Shown here one piece after another: positions 7,083 to 14,451 of a stretch of DNA of 22,389 bases (position 1 is the stretch's first letter; every line of letters begins with the position of its first letter). Origin of the DNA: an uncultured Prevotellaceae bacterium (lineage in GTDB: Bacteria; Bacteroidota; Bacteroidia; Bacteroidales; Bacteroidaceae); contig CACXVS010000044.1 of the NCBI GenBank assembly GCA_902771155.1, positions 1 to 22,389 of the forward strand, read 5' to 3'. A program made the position numbers and the translations under genes. The notes under the pieces were generated by a model that was not told the origin of the DNA, did not search any database, and saw only the letters and a program-made list of their open reading frames with translations.

Positions 7083-7554
7083 GACAGAAGAACAGATCAG
7101 GAAGAAGAGTCCGGTACAGATCAAGAACAAGAAGGCCTCGTTTGAGTACTTCTTCATTGACACCTATACGGCGGGCATCGTGCTGACGGGTACTGAGATT
7201 AAGAGTATCCGTCTGGGCAAAGCCAGTCTGGTGGATACCTACTGCACAGTCATCAATGGTGAACTGTGGGTGAAGGGCATGAGTGTGAGTCCGTATTTCT
7301 ATGGCTCGTACAACAACCACGAGATGAAGCGTGACCGCAAGTTGTTGCTGACGAAAAAGGAGATTCGTGCGCTCGACAGTGCCACGAAGCAGACGGGCTA
7401 CACCATCGTGCCCCTGCTGGTTTTTATCGATGAAAAGGGGCGTGCCAAGATGGATATCGCCCTCTGCAAAGGTAAGAAGGAGTTTGATAAGCGTCAGACG
7501 CTGAAAGAAAAGGAAGACAGGCGCGAGATGGACAGGGCGATGAAACACTATTGA
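7075..7554 (+). CDS. smpB: SsrA-binding protein SmpB
   Basis: 159 residues. SmpB binds tmRNA and delivers it to stalled ribosomes for trans-translation. The family signature is clear: [20 protein letters not shown], then [21 protein letters not shown], a [22 protein letters not shown] segment, RDRKLLL, and the basic C-terminal tail [21 protein letters not shown] that enters the ribosome. Family members begin about 10-18 residues before the KNKKA motif. No ATG exists there, so the start is TTG 7075-7077, inside the last codons of the DMP19-like gene. The tmRNA gene itself is not in this window. The overlap suggests coupled translation with the upstream gene. Confidence 0.95.
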   Translation: MNKTEEQIRKKSPVQIKNKKASFEYFFIDTYTAGIVLTGTEIKSIRLGKASLVDTYCTVINGELWVKGMSVSPYFYGSYNNHEMKRDRKLLLTKKEIRALDSATKQTGYTIVPLLVFIDEKGRAKMDIALCKGKKEFDKRQTLKEKEDRREMDRAMKHY

Positions 7555-7586
7555 ATAATTGAAGAATTGAAAATTGAAAATTGAAG
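7555..7586 (+). repeat. AATTGAA tandem repeat at the smpB-metH junction
   Basis: About four imperfect units of AATTGAAA/G fill the whole gap between the smpB stop and the metH start codon. Twenty nt of it (7566-7585) recur exactly at 18169-18188, and 14 nt (7558-7571) recur at 17467-17480. The TTG start of metH (7581) is part of the last unit. Confidence 0.85.
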
Positions 7587-10322
7587 GGACTTAACGATAT
7601 CATCAGGGAAAGAATACTCATCCTCGACGGAGCGATGGGTACGAAGATTCAGACTTACGGTCTGACGGAAGAAGACTTCCGAGGAGATCGTTTTGCCGAT
7701 TTCATCGGACAGATGAAGGGCAATAACGATGTGCTCTCGCTGACGCGCCCCGACGTCATCACTGATATCCACCGTCAATACCTTGAGGCTGGTGCCGACA
7801 TCATCGCCACCAACACCTTCAGCAGTCAGCGCATCTCACAGGCCGACTATCACCTGGAAGAGGTGGCTGCAGAACTGGCTCTGGCTGGTGCCAGACTGGC
7901 GAGAAAGGCGGCTGACGAATACTCTACTGAAGAGAAACCACGGTTTGTAGCTGGTAGTGTTGGTCCTACAAACAAGACCTGCTCGATGTCGCCAGACGTG
8001 AGCAATCCTGCTGCAAGGGATATGACCTACGACCAGTTGCTCGAGGCCTATATGGAACAGATGGACGCTCTGATAGAGGGTGGGGTGGATGCCTTGCTCA
8101 TAGAGACCATCTTCGACACGCTGAATGCTAAAGTGGCCATCGATGCCGCTATGCAGGTGTTGGAACGAAGAGGCATCGAACTGCCTATCATGCTCTCTGT
8201 GACCGTGAGTGATCTGGCAGGACGAACGCTCAGCGGACAAACGCTCGATGCCTTTCTGGCCAGTATCCAGTCGTATCCCATCTTCTCTGTAGGACTGAAC
8301 TGCTCGTTTGGTGCCACACAGATGAAACCCTTCCTGAGAGAACTGGCCCAGCGGGCTCCTTACTATATCAGTGCCTATCCCAATGCAGGACTGCCCAACT
8401 CGATGGGACTCTATGACGAGACTGCAGAGACGATGGCTCCGAAGATGGGCGAACTGGTGGATGAGGGTCTCGTGAACATTATCGGCGGATGTTGCGGTAC
8501 TGACGAGACATTTATCAGGGCTTATGGTCCACTGGTAAAAGGCAAGAAGCCTCATCAGCCGGCAGAGAAGCCATCGTGCATGTGGCTCTCTGGACTGGAG
8601 CTCCTGGCAGTAACGCCCGAGGTGAGGTTTGTGAACGTAGGCGAACGCTGTAACGTGGCTGGTTCGAGGAAGTTCCTGCGACTGATTAAAGAAAAAAATT
8701 ATGAAGAAGCCCTTGGTATAGCACGCAAGCAGGTGGCTGATGGTGCACTGGTGATTGATATCAACATGGACGACGGTCTGCTAGACGCGAAAGCCGAGAT
8801 GGTGAACTTTCTGAATATGATTGCAGCAGAACCTGATATCGCCAAGGTGCCAGTGATGATCGACTCCTCAGACTGGGAAGTGATCAAAGCAGGACTGAAG
8901 TGCGTACAGGGGAAGAGCATTGTGAACTCCATCTCGCTGAAAGAGGGTGAAGCAAAATTTCTGGAACATGCACGCGACGTGAAGCGATATGGGGCTGCCG
9001 TGGTGGTGATGTGCTTCGATGAAATGGGACAAGCCACCAGTTATGAGCGGCGCATAGAAATAGCCGGGAGAGCCTATAAACTGCTGACTGAACAAGTGGG
9101 CATGAATCCCCTCGACATCATCTTTGACCCCAATGTGCTGGCTGTGGCAACGGGTATGGAGGAGCACGACAGTTATGCTGCAGACTTTATCAGGGCTACG
9201 GGTTGGATACACGACAACCTGAAGGGCGTCCATGTGAGTGGCGGTGTGAGCAACCTGAGTTTCTCGTTCAGAGGCAACAACTACATCCGCGAGGCTATGC
9301 ATGCCGTATTCCTTTATCATGCCATTCAGAAAGGAATGGATTTTGGTATCGTAAATCCTTCATCGAAAGTTACTTATGCTGATATTCCTGAAGATCAACT
9401 TGAAATAATTGAGGATGTAATCCTGAATCGCAGGAAAGACGCTGCAGAACGCCTCACCGTACTGGCGAACCAGCTGGCAAACCAGCAGGAGCCATCAGGC
9501 GACACAAAAGACCAGCAGCCCAGAAAGGAATCCAGAGACAGTCTTCCGCTGGCAGAAAGGCTCTCACAAGCCCTGATTAAGGGCGACGGTTCCTATCTGG
9601 AGGAAGACCTGAAGGAGGCTCTGAGCCAGTTTCCCCACGCCGTAGATATCATTGAGGGACCGCTGATGACTGGTATGAATACCGTAGGTGAACTCTTTGG
9701 CGAGGGCAAGATGTTCCTGCCACAGGTGGTGAAGACGGCCCGTACGATGAAACAGGCGGTGGGCATTCTGCAACCTTATATCGAGGCCGAAAGAGAGGAG
9801 GGCAGCAAGAGTGCCGGCAAGGTGCTGTTGGCTACGGTGAAAGGTGATGTGCACGATATCGGGAAAAACATCGTGGGTGTCGTGATGGCCTGCAATAACT
9901 ACGAAATCATCGATATGGGCGTGATGGTGCCAGCTGAGCAGATTGTGCGCAAGGCTAAGGAAGAACAAGTCGATATGATCGGCTTGAGTGGACTGATTAC
10001 TCCCAGTCTGGAAGAGATGGTGAATGTTGCCAAGGAACTGCAGCGCGAGGGTTTGAACATCCCCATTATGATAGGAGGAGCCACCACCAGCGAACTGCAT
10101 GTGGCCCTGAAGATAGCACCTGTGTATGAGGGACCTGTGGTGTGGCTGAAAGATGCCTCGCAGAATGCCCTCGTAGCAGCAAGACTGATGAACAACGAGC
10201 AACAGGTGGAGCAGGAGTTGTCAGAGAAATACGAACATCTGCGCGAGAACTATCAGCAGGAACAGGAAACACTCTCATCGATTGAGGAGGCGAGGAAGAA
10301 GAAACTGAGTTTATTTGACTAG
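7581..10322 (+). CDS. metH: Cobalamin-dependent methionine synthase, short form without reactivation domain
   Basis: 913 residues. It transfers the methyl group of 5-methyltetrahydrofolate to homocysteine via methylcobalamin. Homocysteine domain: ILILDGAMGT (12-21) and the zinc ligands Cys241, Cys304 and Cys305. Pterin domain: VNVGERCNVAGSRKF and DINMDDGLLDA (approximately 350-400). Cobalamin domain: the DVHDIG motif with His758 as lower axial ligand, SGLITPSLEEM and GGATTSELH. These positions nearly coincide with E. coli MetH (His759), but the protein stops at the linker (SIEEARKKKLSLFD), where E. coli continues for about 330 residues of SAM-dependent reactivation domain. A polar insert (approximately residues 632-660) separates the pterin and cap domains. 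The start is TTG 7581 in a repeat; no ATG is available upstream. There is no room for a cobalamin riboswitch in the 26-nt gap. Confidence 0.95.
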   Translation: MKGLNDIIRERILILDGAMGTKIQTYGLTEEDFRGDRFADFIGQMKGNNDVLSLTRPDVITDIHRQYLEAGADIIATNTFSSQRISQADYHLEEVAAELALAGARLARKAADEYSTEEKPRFVAGSVGPTNKTCSMSPDVSNPAARDMTYDQLLEAYMEQMDALIEGGVDALLIETIFDTLNAKVAIDAAMQVLERRGIELPIMLSVTVSDLAGRTLSGQTLDAFLASIQSYPIFSVGLNCSFGATQMKPFLRELAQRAPYYISAYPNAGLPNSMGLYDETAETMAPKMGELVDEGLVNIIGGCCGTDETFIRAYGPLVKGKKPHQPAEKPSCMWLSGLELLAVTPEVRFVNVGERCNVAGSRKFLRLIKEKNYEEALGIARKQVADGALVIDINMDDGLLDAKAEMVNFLNMIAAEPDIAKVPVMIDSSDWEVIKAGLKCVQGKSIVNSISLKEGEAKFLEHARDVKRYGAAVVVMCFDEMGQATSYERRIEIAGRAYKLLTEQVGMNPLDIIFDPNVLAVATGMEEHDSYAADFIRATGWIHDNLKGVHVSGGVSNLSFSFRGNNYIREAMHAVFLYHAIQKGMDFGIVNPSSKVTYADIPEDQLEIIEDVILNRRKDAAERLTVLANQLANQQEPSGDTKDQQPRKESRDSLPLAERLSQALIKGDGSYLEEDLKEALSQFPHAVDIIEGPLMTGMNTVGELFGEGKMFLPQVVKTARTMKQAVGILQPYIEAEREEGSKSAGKVLLATVKGDVHDIGKNIVGVVMACNNYEIIDMGVMVPAEQIVRKAKEEQVDMIGLSGLITPSLEEMVNVAKELQREGLNIPIMIGGATTSELHVALKIAPVYEGPVVWLKDASQNALVAARLMNNEQQVEQELSEKYEHLRENYQQEQETLSSIEEARKKKLSLFD

Positions 10323-10326
10323 AATT

Positions 10327-11811
10327 ATGATGAAGAAAACGATAATGGTATTGATGGCTTGTATGATGGCCATCGCATCGGGTGCCCAGAAAAGAGAAAT
10401 GCGTGGCGCCTGGATACAGTGTGTGAACGGACAGTTCCAGAATATGGGAACGGTGAAGATGCAGCAGACGCTGACGTATCAGTTGGACGAGTTGCAGAAG
10501 GACGGTGTAAACGTGATTATCTTTCAGGTTCGTCCTGAGTGCGACGCTTTGTACGAGAGTAAGATCGAGCCCTGGAGCAGGTTCCTGACTGGACAGCAGG
10601 GAAAGGCGCCGTCGCCGTACTGGGATCCGTTGAAATGGATGATTACGGAGTGTCATAAGCGTGGTATGGAACTGCATGCGTGGATTAATCCCTATCGTGC
10701 CAAGACCAAGACTACGAGGGAGTTGGCACCCAACCACATCGCCGTGAGGAAGCCCGCCAATTGTTTTGCCTACGACGACCTGTTTATACTGAACCCCGGT
10801 ATTCCGGAGAACAGAGACTATATCTGTGAGGTGGCCAGGGATATTGTGAGCAGGTATGACGTGGACGGTATTCACATGGACGACTACTTCTATCCTTACC
10901 CTGTGAAGGGAGAAAGTATTCCCGACGATGAACTCTTTTTAGACCATTCCAACGGTATCAAGAACCAGCAGGACTGGCGCAGATATAATGTGGACCTCTT
11001 TATCGAACAGTTCTATAACACCGTTCACAAGACCAAGCCGTGGGTGAAGGTGGGTATCTCGCCCTTTGGCATCTATCGCAATAAAAAGAGTTCGCCTGTA
11101 GGCAGCGATACCAACGGTTTGCAGAATTATGATGATCTCTATGCCGATATTCTGCTATGGGTGAACAACGGATGGCTCGATTACTGCGTGCCCCAGATCT
11201 ATTGGGAGATAGGCAACAAAGCCGCCGATTATGATACGCTGATAAAATGGTGGAACCAACATGCAGGGGCCCGTCCACTGGTGATAGGCGAGGATGTGGA
11301 GAGAACGGTGAAACATGCTGATCCCAGGAACCCTAACACCCACCAGATGGCTGCCAAGATGGCCCTTCACAGACAATTGCCTAATGTGAAGGGAAGTGTG
11401 TTGTGGTATGCGAAAGCAGCTGTAGATAATGTGGGCAACTATGGTACGAACCTGCGGAATGTGTATTGGAAATATCCTGCCCTGCAGCCTGAGATGCCTT
11501 TTATCGACGATAAGGCACCTCAGAAGGTGAAGAAGCTGAAGCCCGTCAGGGTGGACAACGACTACGTGCTGTTCTGGACAGCGCCTAAGGCTAAGTCGTG
11601 GGACGATGAAGCCGTGAAGTATGTGGTGTATCGCTTTAGAAAGGGCGAATCCATCGACATCGAGGATCCCTCAAAAATCTTCGCCATTACAGACCAGACG
11701 TTCGTTAAGTTGCCCTACAAGGATGGTAAGGAGAAATGGGTATTTGCTGTGACGGCCCTCGACAGACTGCAGAATGAAAGTAAAGTGGTAAAGAAGAAAA
11801 TCAAACTATAA
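10327..11811 (+). CDS. Secreted GHL10/DUF187-type family 10-like glycoside hydrolase
   Basis: 494 residues from ATG 10327 (ATG 10330 also possible). Residues 1-21 form a signal peptide. The catalytic-type barrel has the features of the GHL10 family: REMRGAWIQ at the first strand, NVIIFQVRPECDALYESKIEPW, LHAWINPYRA, DGIHMDDYFYPYP, KVGISPFGIYRN and LDYCVPQIYWEIG. The Asp/Glu residues in these strands are the likely catalytic or substrate contacts. The last 95 residues (KKLKPVRVDNDYVLFWTAPK onward) look like a fibronectin type III-like beta-sandwich. Related proteins degrade or modify cell-wall or extracellular glycans; the substrate is not known here. The gene begins 4 nt after the metH stop and is followed after 4 nt by a lipoprotein gene. 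Confidence 0.88.
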   Translation: MMKKTIMVLMACMMAIASGAQKREMRGAWIQCVNGQFQNMGTVKMQQTLTYQLDELQKDGVNVIIFQVRPECDALYESKIEPWSRFLTGQQGKAPSPYWDPLKWMITECHKRGMELHAWINPYRAKTKTTRELAPNHIAVRKPANCFAYDDLFILNPGIPENRDYICEVARDIVSRYDVDGIHMDDYFYPYPVKGESIPDDELFLDHSNGIKNQQDWRRYNVDLFIEQFYNTVHKTKPWVKVGISPFGIYRNKKSSPVGSDTNGLQNYDDLYADILLWVNNGWLDYCVPQIYWEIGNKAADYDTLIKWWNQHAGARPLVIGEDVERTVKHADPRNPNTHQMAAKMALHRQLPNVKGSVLWYAKAAVDNVGNYGTNLRNVYWKYPALQPEMPFIDDKAPQKVKKLKPVRVDNDYVLFWTAPKAKSWDDEAVKYVVYRFRKGESIDIEDPSKIFAITDQTFVKLPYKDGKEKWVFAVTALDRLQNESKVVKKKIKL

Positions 11812-11815
11812 GGTT

Positions 11816-12454
11816 ATGAAGAAGATTGTAGGACTTTTGATGATGGCCGCTTTGGTGGTCTCGTGTGGTGGCAGAAAGCAAATGTCGCCAGAAGAAATTG
11901 CGCATAAGATAGATAGTATCAAGGCTTTAGAGATTAAAGAGAAATTAAAGCTGCAAGGTATCAATCTGGAGAGTTCTGACAATCCCTTTAAGGTTTTCTT
12001 CGACAGTCTGAGTATGCAGACACTACCGTTGAGTTATACAGAAGACTATGTGAGATTCCTGCCTGGCTATCAGGAGGTGCCTGCAGAGATCCTGAAATAT
12101 ATGGATATGGACGGTGGAGCACACCCCAAAGCCGTCAGTCTGCCGGAGAGTATTGGTGCACGACTGATGATTCTGGCTGTCGATGAAAACGATGATTTGT
12201 ACTCGTTATGGCTTTATTCGCTCGATAACGACTATGTGCCCATCGACAAACTCTGTCTTTACGCCATCGAAGACAAGGAAGACGATATCGATCCCGAAGA
12301 GTTTACCGAGTATTTTTCCATTACCAGCGACTTTGAGATACACCTGATAGACTATTCCAAGACCAGGAATGAGGTTAATTCGGAAGAAGTCTATTACATA
12401 GACGACTCCCGCCATTTCATGTTAAGAGAGGGTTCGGAAAAGACTACTCCTTAA
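11816..12454 (+). CDS. Acidic lipoprotein of unknown function
   Basis: 212 residues. MKKIVGLLMMAALVVSCGG is a lipoprotein signal with Cys17 as the likely lipidated residue. The mature part has a charged helical region (residues 25-50, PEEIAHKIDSIKALEIKEKL), then a beta-rich acidic domain with LMILAVDENDDLYSLWLY and ISSDFEIHLIDYSKTRNE-like strands (the actual residues begin ITSDFEIHLIDY), ending in a polar tail. I do not recognise the family. It is the last gene of the plus-strand run, 4 nt behind the glycoside hydrolase, so an envelope role beside that enzyme is plausible. Its 3' end overlaps the convergent gene by 11 bp. Confidence 0.8.
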   Translation: MKKIVGLLMMAALVVSCGGRKQMSPEEIAHKIDSIKALEIKEKLKLQGINLESSDNPFKVFFDSLSMQTLPLSYTEDYVRFLPGYQEVPAEILKYMDMDGGAHPKAVSLPESIGARLMILAVDENDDLYSLWLYSLDNDYVPIDKLCLYAIEDKEDDIDPEEFTEYFSITSDFEIHLIDYSKTRNEVNSEEVYYIDDSRHFMLREGSEKTTP

Positions 12455-12884
12455 GCAGATTCTCAAGGAAAGCATTCAGGTCGTCATCAAGATCCTCCAT
12501 CAGGTCGGGATCAATAATGACCATTTCATCGTCCACCAGATAGAGTTCAGCTACCGACTCCTTGTCGTCGTTCTCCAAGACAAAGGAGAACGGCTTCAGG
12601 ATAGACATCCCTTCAACGATAGCCTTGTTCTTCTCAAGACTCTTGCGCAGCACAGGGGTGATCTCCTCGTAGAAATTGTCGTCGCTATTGTTGATCCATT
12701 GCTCCACAATGCAACGGGTAACCTCTTCGTCATCGTCGTTGAAAACAGTCAACTCGCCTGTCTCCTGAGCGACACGGAGATGAATGTCGGTCATTTGTGT
12801 TGCCTCTTCCGATGATGGGAATTTCTCAACAACCTTGCGGATGGCACGGTCGATCTGCTGTAGGGTTTGTTCGCTGATATTCAT
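12444..12884 (-). CDS. Small acidic protein, conserved-type hypothetical
   Basis: 146 residues from ATG 12882-12884 (MNISEQTLQQID). An in-frame upstream extension exists but crosses the promoter and encodes a different, basic composition, so it is excluded. The protein is cytoplasmic by appearance: no signal peptide and no membrane segment. It has an N-terminal helix (QQIDRAIRKVVEKF), a central part with HLRVAQETGELTVFNDDDEEVTRCIVEQW, and a strongly acidic C-terminus (YLVDDEMVIIDPDLMEDLDDDL). I do not recognise a domain. It has its own exact-consensus promoter and is divergent from the rnf operon. The stop codon lies inside the 3' end of the convergent lipoprotein gene. Confidence 0.82.
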   Translation of the reverse strand: MNISEQTLQQIDRAIRKVVEKFPSSEEATQMTDIHLRVAQETGELTVFNDDDEEVTRCIVEQWINNSDDNFYEEITPVLRKSLEKNKAIVEGMSILKPFSFVLENDDKESVAELYLVDDEMVIIDPDLMEDLDDDLNAFLENLLKE

Positions 12885-12906
12885 TTCTCTATTCGTAAAA
12901 CTGCGA

Positions 12907-12938
12907 CAAAAGTATAAAAAAACTTTTAGAAGCGCAAA
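12907..12938 (-). promoter_or_regulatory. Consensus promoter for the small acidic protein gene
   Basis: On the minus strand TTTG (12935-12938), 20 nt, then TACTTTTG (12907-12914). The ATG follows about 20 nt after the -7 box. Confidence 0.85.
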
Positions 12939-12949
12939 GGATTGCCATC

Positions 12950-12963
12950 TTTTTTGCAAAAAA
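12950..12963. promoter_or_regulatory. Palindrome between divergent promoters
   Basis: TTTTTTGCAAAAAA is a perfect 14-bp palindrome lying between the promoter of the acidic protein (12907-12938) and the -7 box of the rnf operon (12999-13006). The position would suit a dimeric regulator, but an A/T-rich palindrome can arise by chance. Confidence 0.3.
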
Positions 12964-12998
12964 TGTGTTATTTTAGTCGATAATTCACGAGTTTTTCG

Positions 12999-13006
12999 TA
13001 TCTTTG
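12999..13006 (+). promoter_or_regulatory. -7 box of the rseC-like/rnf operon
   Basis: TATCTTTG fits TAnnTTTG. The -33 region (about 12971-12978) is T-rich but lacks a proper TTTG at the right spacing. Only 4 nt separate the box from the GTG start at 13011, so the transcript would begin at or next to the start codon. Confidence 0.65.
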
Positions 13007-13010
13007 CAGA

Positions 13011-13424
13011 GTGCAAACGAAGATAAGTCATCCAGGTGTTGTGGAATCGATTGAGGAAGGTTGCGTGAAGGTGCGCATTCTTCAGACTTCAGCCTGTGGG
13101 GCTTGTAAGGTGTCGGCGTATTGTAACGCTTCCGAGTCGAAAGAGAAGATTGTGGACGTGCTGAATGTGACCGATACATCGCATATGAAAGTAGGAGACC
13201 AGGTGGTGGTCTGTGCCTCGCGCCATGTGGCTAACCGTGCTTTGCTGCTGGGTTTTGGCGTTCCTTTGGTGCTGCTGGTGTTGGTGCTGCTGATTACCTT
13301 GCGCATCACGAATGAGGAAGGTGTGGCTGCCGTAGCGGCCCTTTTGGCATTGCCACTCTATTATAGCTTACTCTTCCTGTTTAGAAAAAGGATACAGCAG
13401 GAACTTTCATTTTATCTCGAATAA
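13011..13424 (+). CDS. RseC/SoxR-reducing-system-like membrane protein
   Basis: 137 residues from GTG 13011. The N-terminal part ISHPGVVESIEEGCVKVRI with Cys29, Cys32 and Cys38 (CGACKVSAYC) is the RseC signature, followed by two membrane segments (roughly 74-96 and 103-123) and a basic end. In E. coli RseC belongs to the system that reduces SoxR with the Rsx (RNF) complex; in Bacteroidales an RseC-like gene commonly heads the rnf operon, where it probably helps assembly or electron input. No in-frame ATG exists before residue 59, and the family aligns from the first residues, so the GTG start is well supported. rnfB follows after 32 nt. Confidence 0.92.
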   Translation: MQTKISHPGVVESIEEGCVKVRILQTSACGACKVSAYCNASESKEKIVDVLNVTDTSHMKVGDQVVVCASRHVANRALLLGFGVPLVLLVLVLLITLRITNEEGVAAVAALLALPLYYSLLFLFRKRIQQELSFYLE

Positions 13425-13456
13425 ATTAGTAACAACTACAACAATATCAAAGTGTT

Positions 13457-14434
13457 ATGAATTTTGTCTTGATTGCAGTAATCGTTCTTGGAACTATCGG
13501 ACTGATAGCCGCTATCGTGCTATTTGCCGCTTCTAAGAAGTTTGCCGTCTATGAGGATCCTCGTATTGCTCAGGTAGGCGAACTGCTGCCTGGCGCCAAT
13601 TGCGGAGGGTGTGGTTTCCCTGGTTGTAGCGGAATGGCCGATGCATTGGTAAAAGGTGCTGATGCGGGAAGTTTAGAGGGGCTGAAATGTCCTGTAGGTG
13701 GTGACGAGACGATGGGGAAGGTAGCCGACTTGTTGGGTATGGCTATTGCCAACTCAGAGCCGATGGTAGCCGTAGTGAGATGTAACGGCACTTGTGAGCA
13801 CCGGGCAAAGATTGTGGAATATGCAGGTTTGCGGTCTTGTTCTGCCATGAATGCCTGTGGAGCTGGAGAGACGGCTTGTGGCTATGGTTGTCTGGGTTGT
13901 GGCGATTGTGTGGCTGCTTGTCAGTTTGGAGCCATACGCATCAATGAAGAAACGGGTATCCCCGAGGTTGATGACGAGAAGTGTACCTCGTGTGGCGCTT
14001 GTGTCAAGGCCTGTCCTCGTAATATCATCGAACTCCGTAAGAAGGGTCCTAAGAGTAGGAGGGTGTATGTGTCGTGTGTCAACAAAGACAAGGGTGCTGT
14101 CGCTATGAAGGCCTGTGAGGTGAGTTGTATTGGCTGTGGTAAGTGTGAAAAGGAGTGTAACTTTGGTGCTATCAAGGTAGAGAACAACCTGGCTTATATT
14201 GATTTCGAGAAATGCCGTCTGTGCCGTAAGTGCGTCAGCGTCTGTCCGAGGAAGGCTATTGTGGACGTGAACTTCCCTATGCCAGCACCTGCTCCAAAGC
14301 CCAAAGAGGCTGTTGCACCGAAACCCGCTGAGCAGAAACCTGCCGATGAGAAGCCTGTTGAGCAGAAACCCGTTGTGAAGAAGCCTTCTCGTGGAGCAAT
14401 GCTCGATACAGATACTACTATTTCCATCAAATAA
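13457..14434 (+). CDS. rnfB: RNF complex subunit RnfB, polyferredoxin
   Basis: 325 residues. A single N-terminal membrane helix (2-25) anchors the protein. An [4Fe-4S] domain with Cys49, Cys52, Cys57 and Cys78 (CGGCGFPGC) follows, then four ferredoxin-like clusters: Cys141-155 (CGYGCLGCGDCVAAC), 176-186 (CTSCGACVKAC), 224-234 (CIGCGKCEKEC) and 253-263 (CRLCRKCVSVC). RnfB takes electrons from reduced ferredoxin and passes them into the complex. The last 50 residues are an unusual Pro/Lys-rich tail with repeated EQKP and DEKP units, ending in a short non-repetitive peptide; it is probably an extended linker. rnfC follows after 17 nt with a strong ribosome binding site. Confidence 0.96.
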   Translation: MNFVLIAVIVLGTIGLIAAIVLFAASKKFAVYEDPRIAQVGELLPGANCGGCGFPGCSGMADALVKGADAGSLEGLKCPVGGDETMGKVADLLGMAIANSEPMVAVVRCNGTCEHRAKIVEYAGLRSCSAMNACGAGETACGYGCLGCGDCVAACQFGAIRINEETGIPEVDDEKCTSCGACVKACPRNIIELRKKGPKSRRVYVSCVNKDKGAVAMKACEVSCIGCGKCEKECNFGAIKVENNLAYIDFEKCRLCRKCVSVCPRKAIVDVNFPMPAPAPKPKEAVAPKPAEQKPADEKPVEQKPVVKKPSRGAMLDTDTTISIK

Positions 14435-14436
14435 GT

Positions 14437-14444
14437 AAGGAGGT
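14437..14444 (+). promoter_or_regulatory. Strong Shine-Dalgarno sequence of rnfC
   Basis: AAGGAGGT lies 7 nt before the rnfC ATG (14452). This is a full match to the 3' end of 16S rRNA, and unusual in Bacteroidetes, where most genes lack such a site; most other starts in this window have none. Confidence 0.8.
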
Positions 14445-14451
14445 AACCATT

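Noticed and set aside
7555..7580. Cobalamin riboswitch before metH
   Set aside because: The gap is only 26 nt of simple repeat, far too short for a B12 riboswitch.
12885..13031. 49-residue N-terminal extension of the small acidic protein
   Set aside because: It would cross the gene's consensus promoter and the divergent rnf promoter; composition changes at the ATG at 12884.
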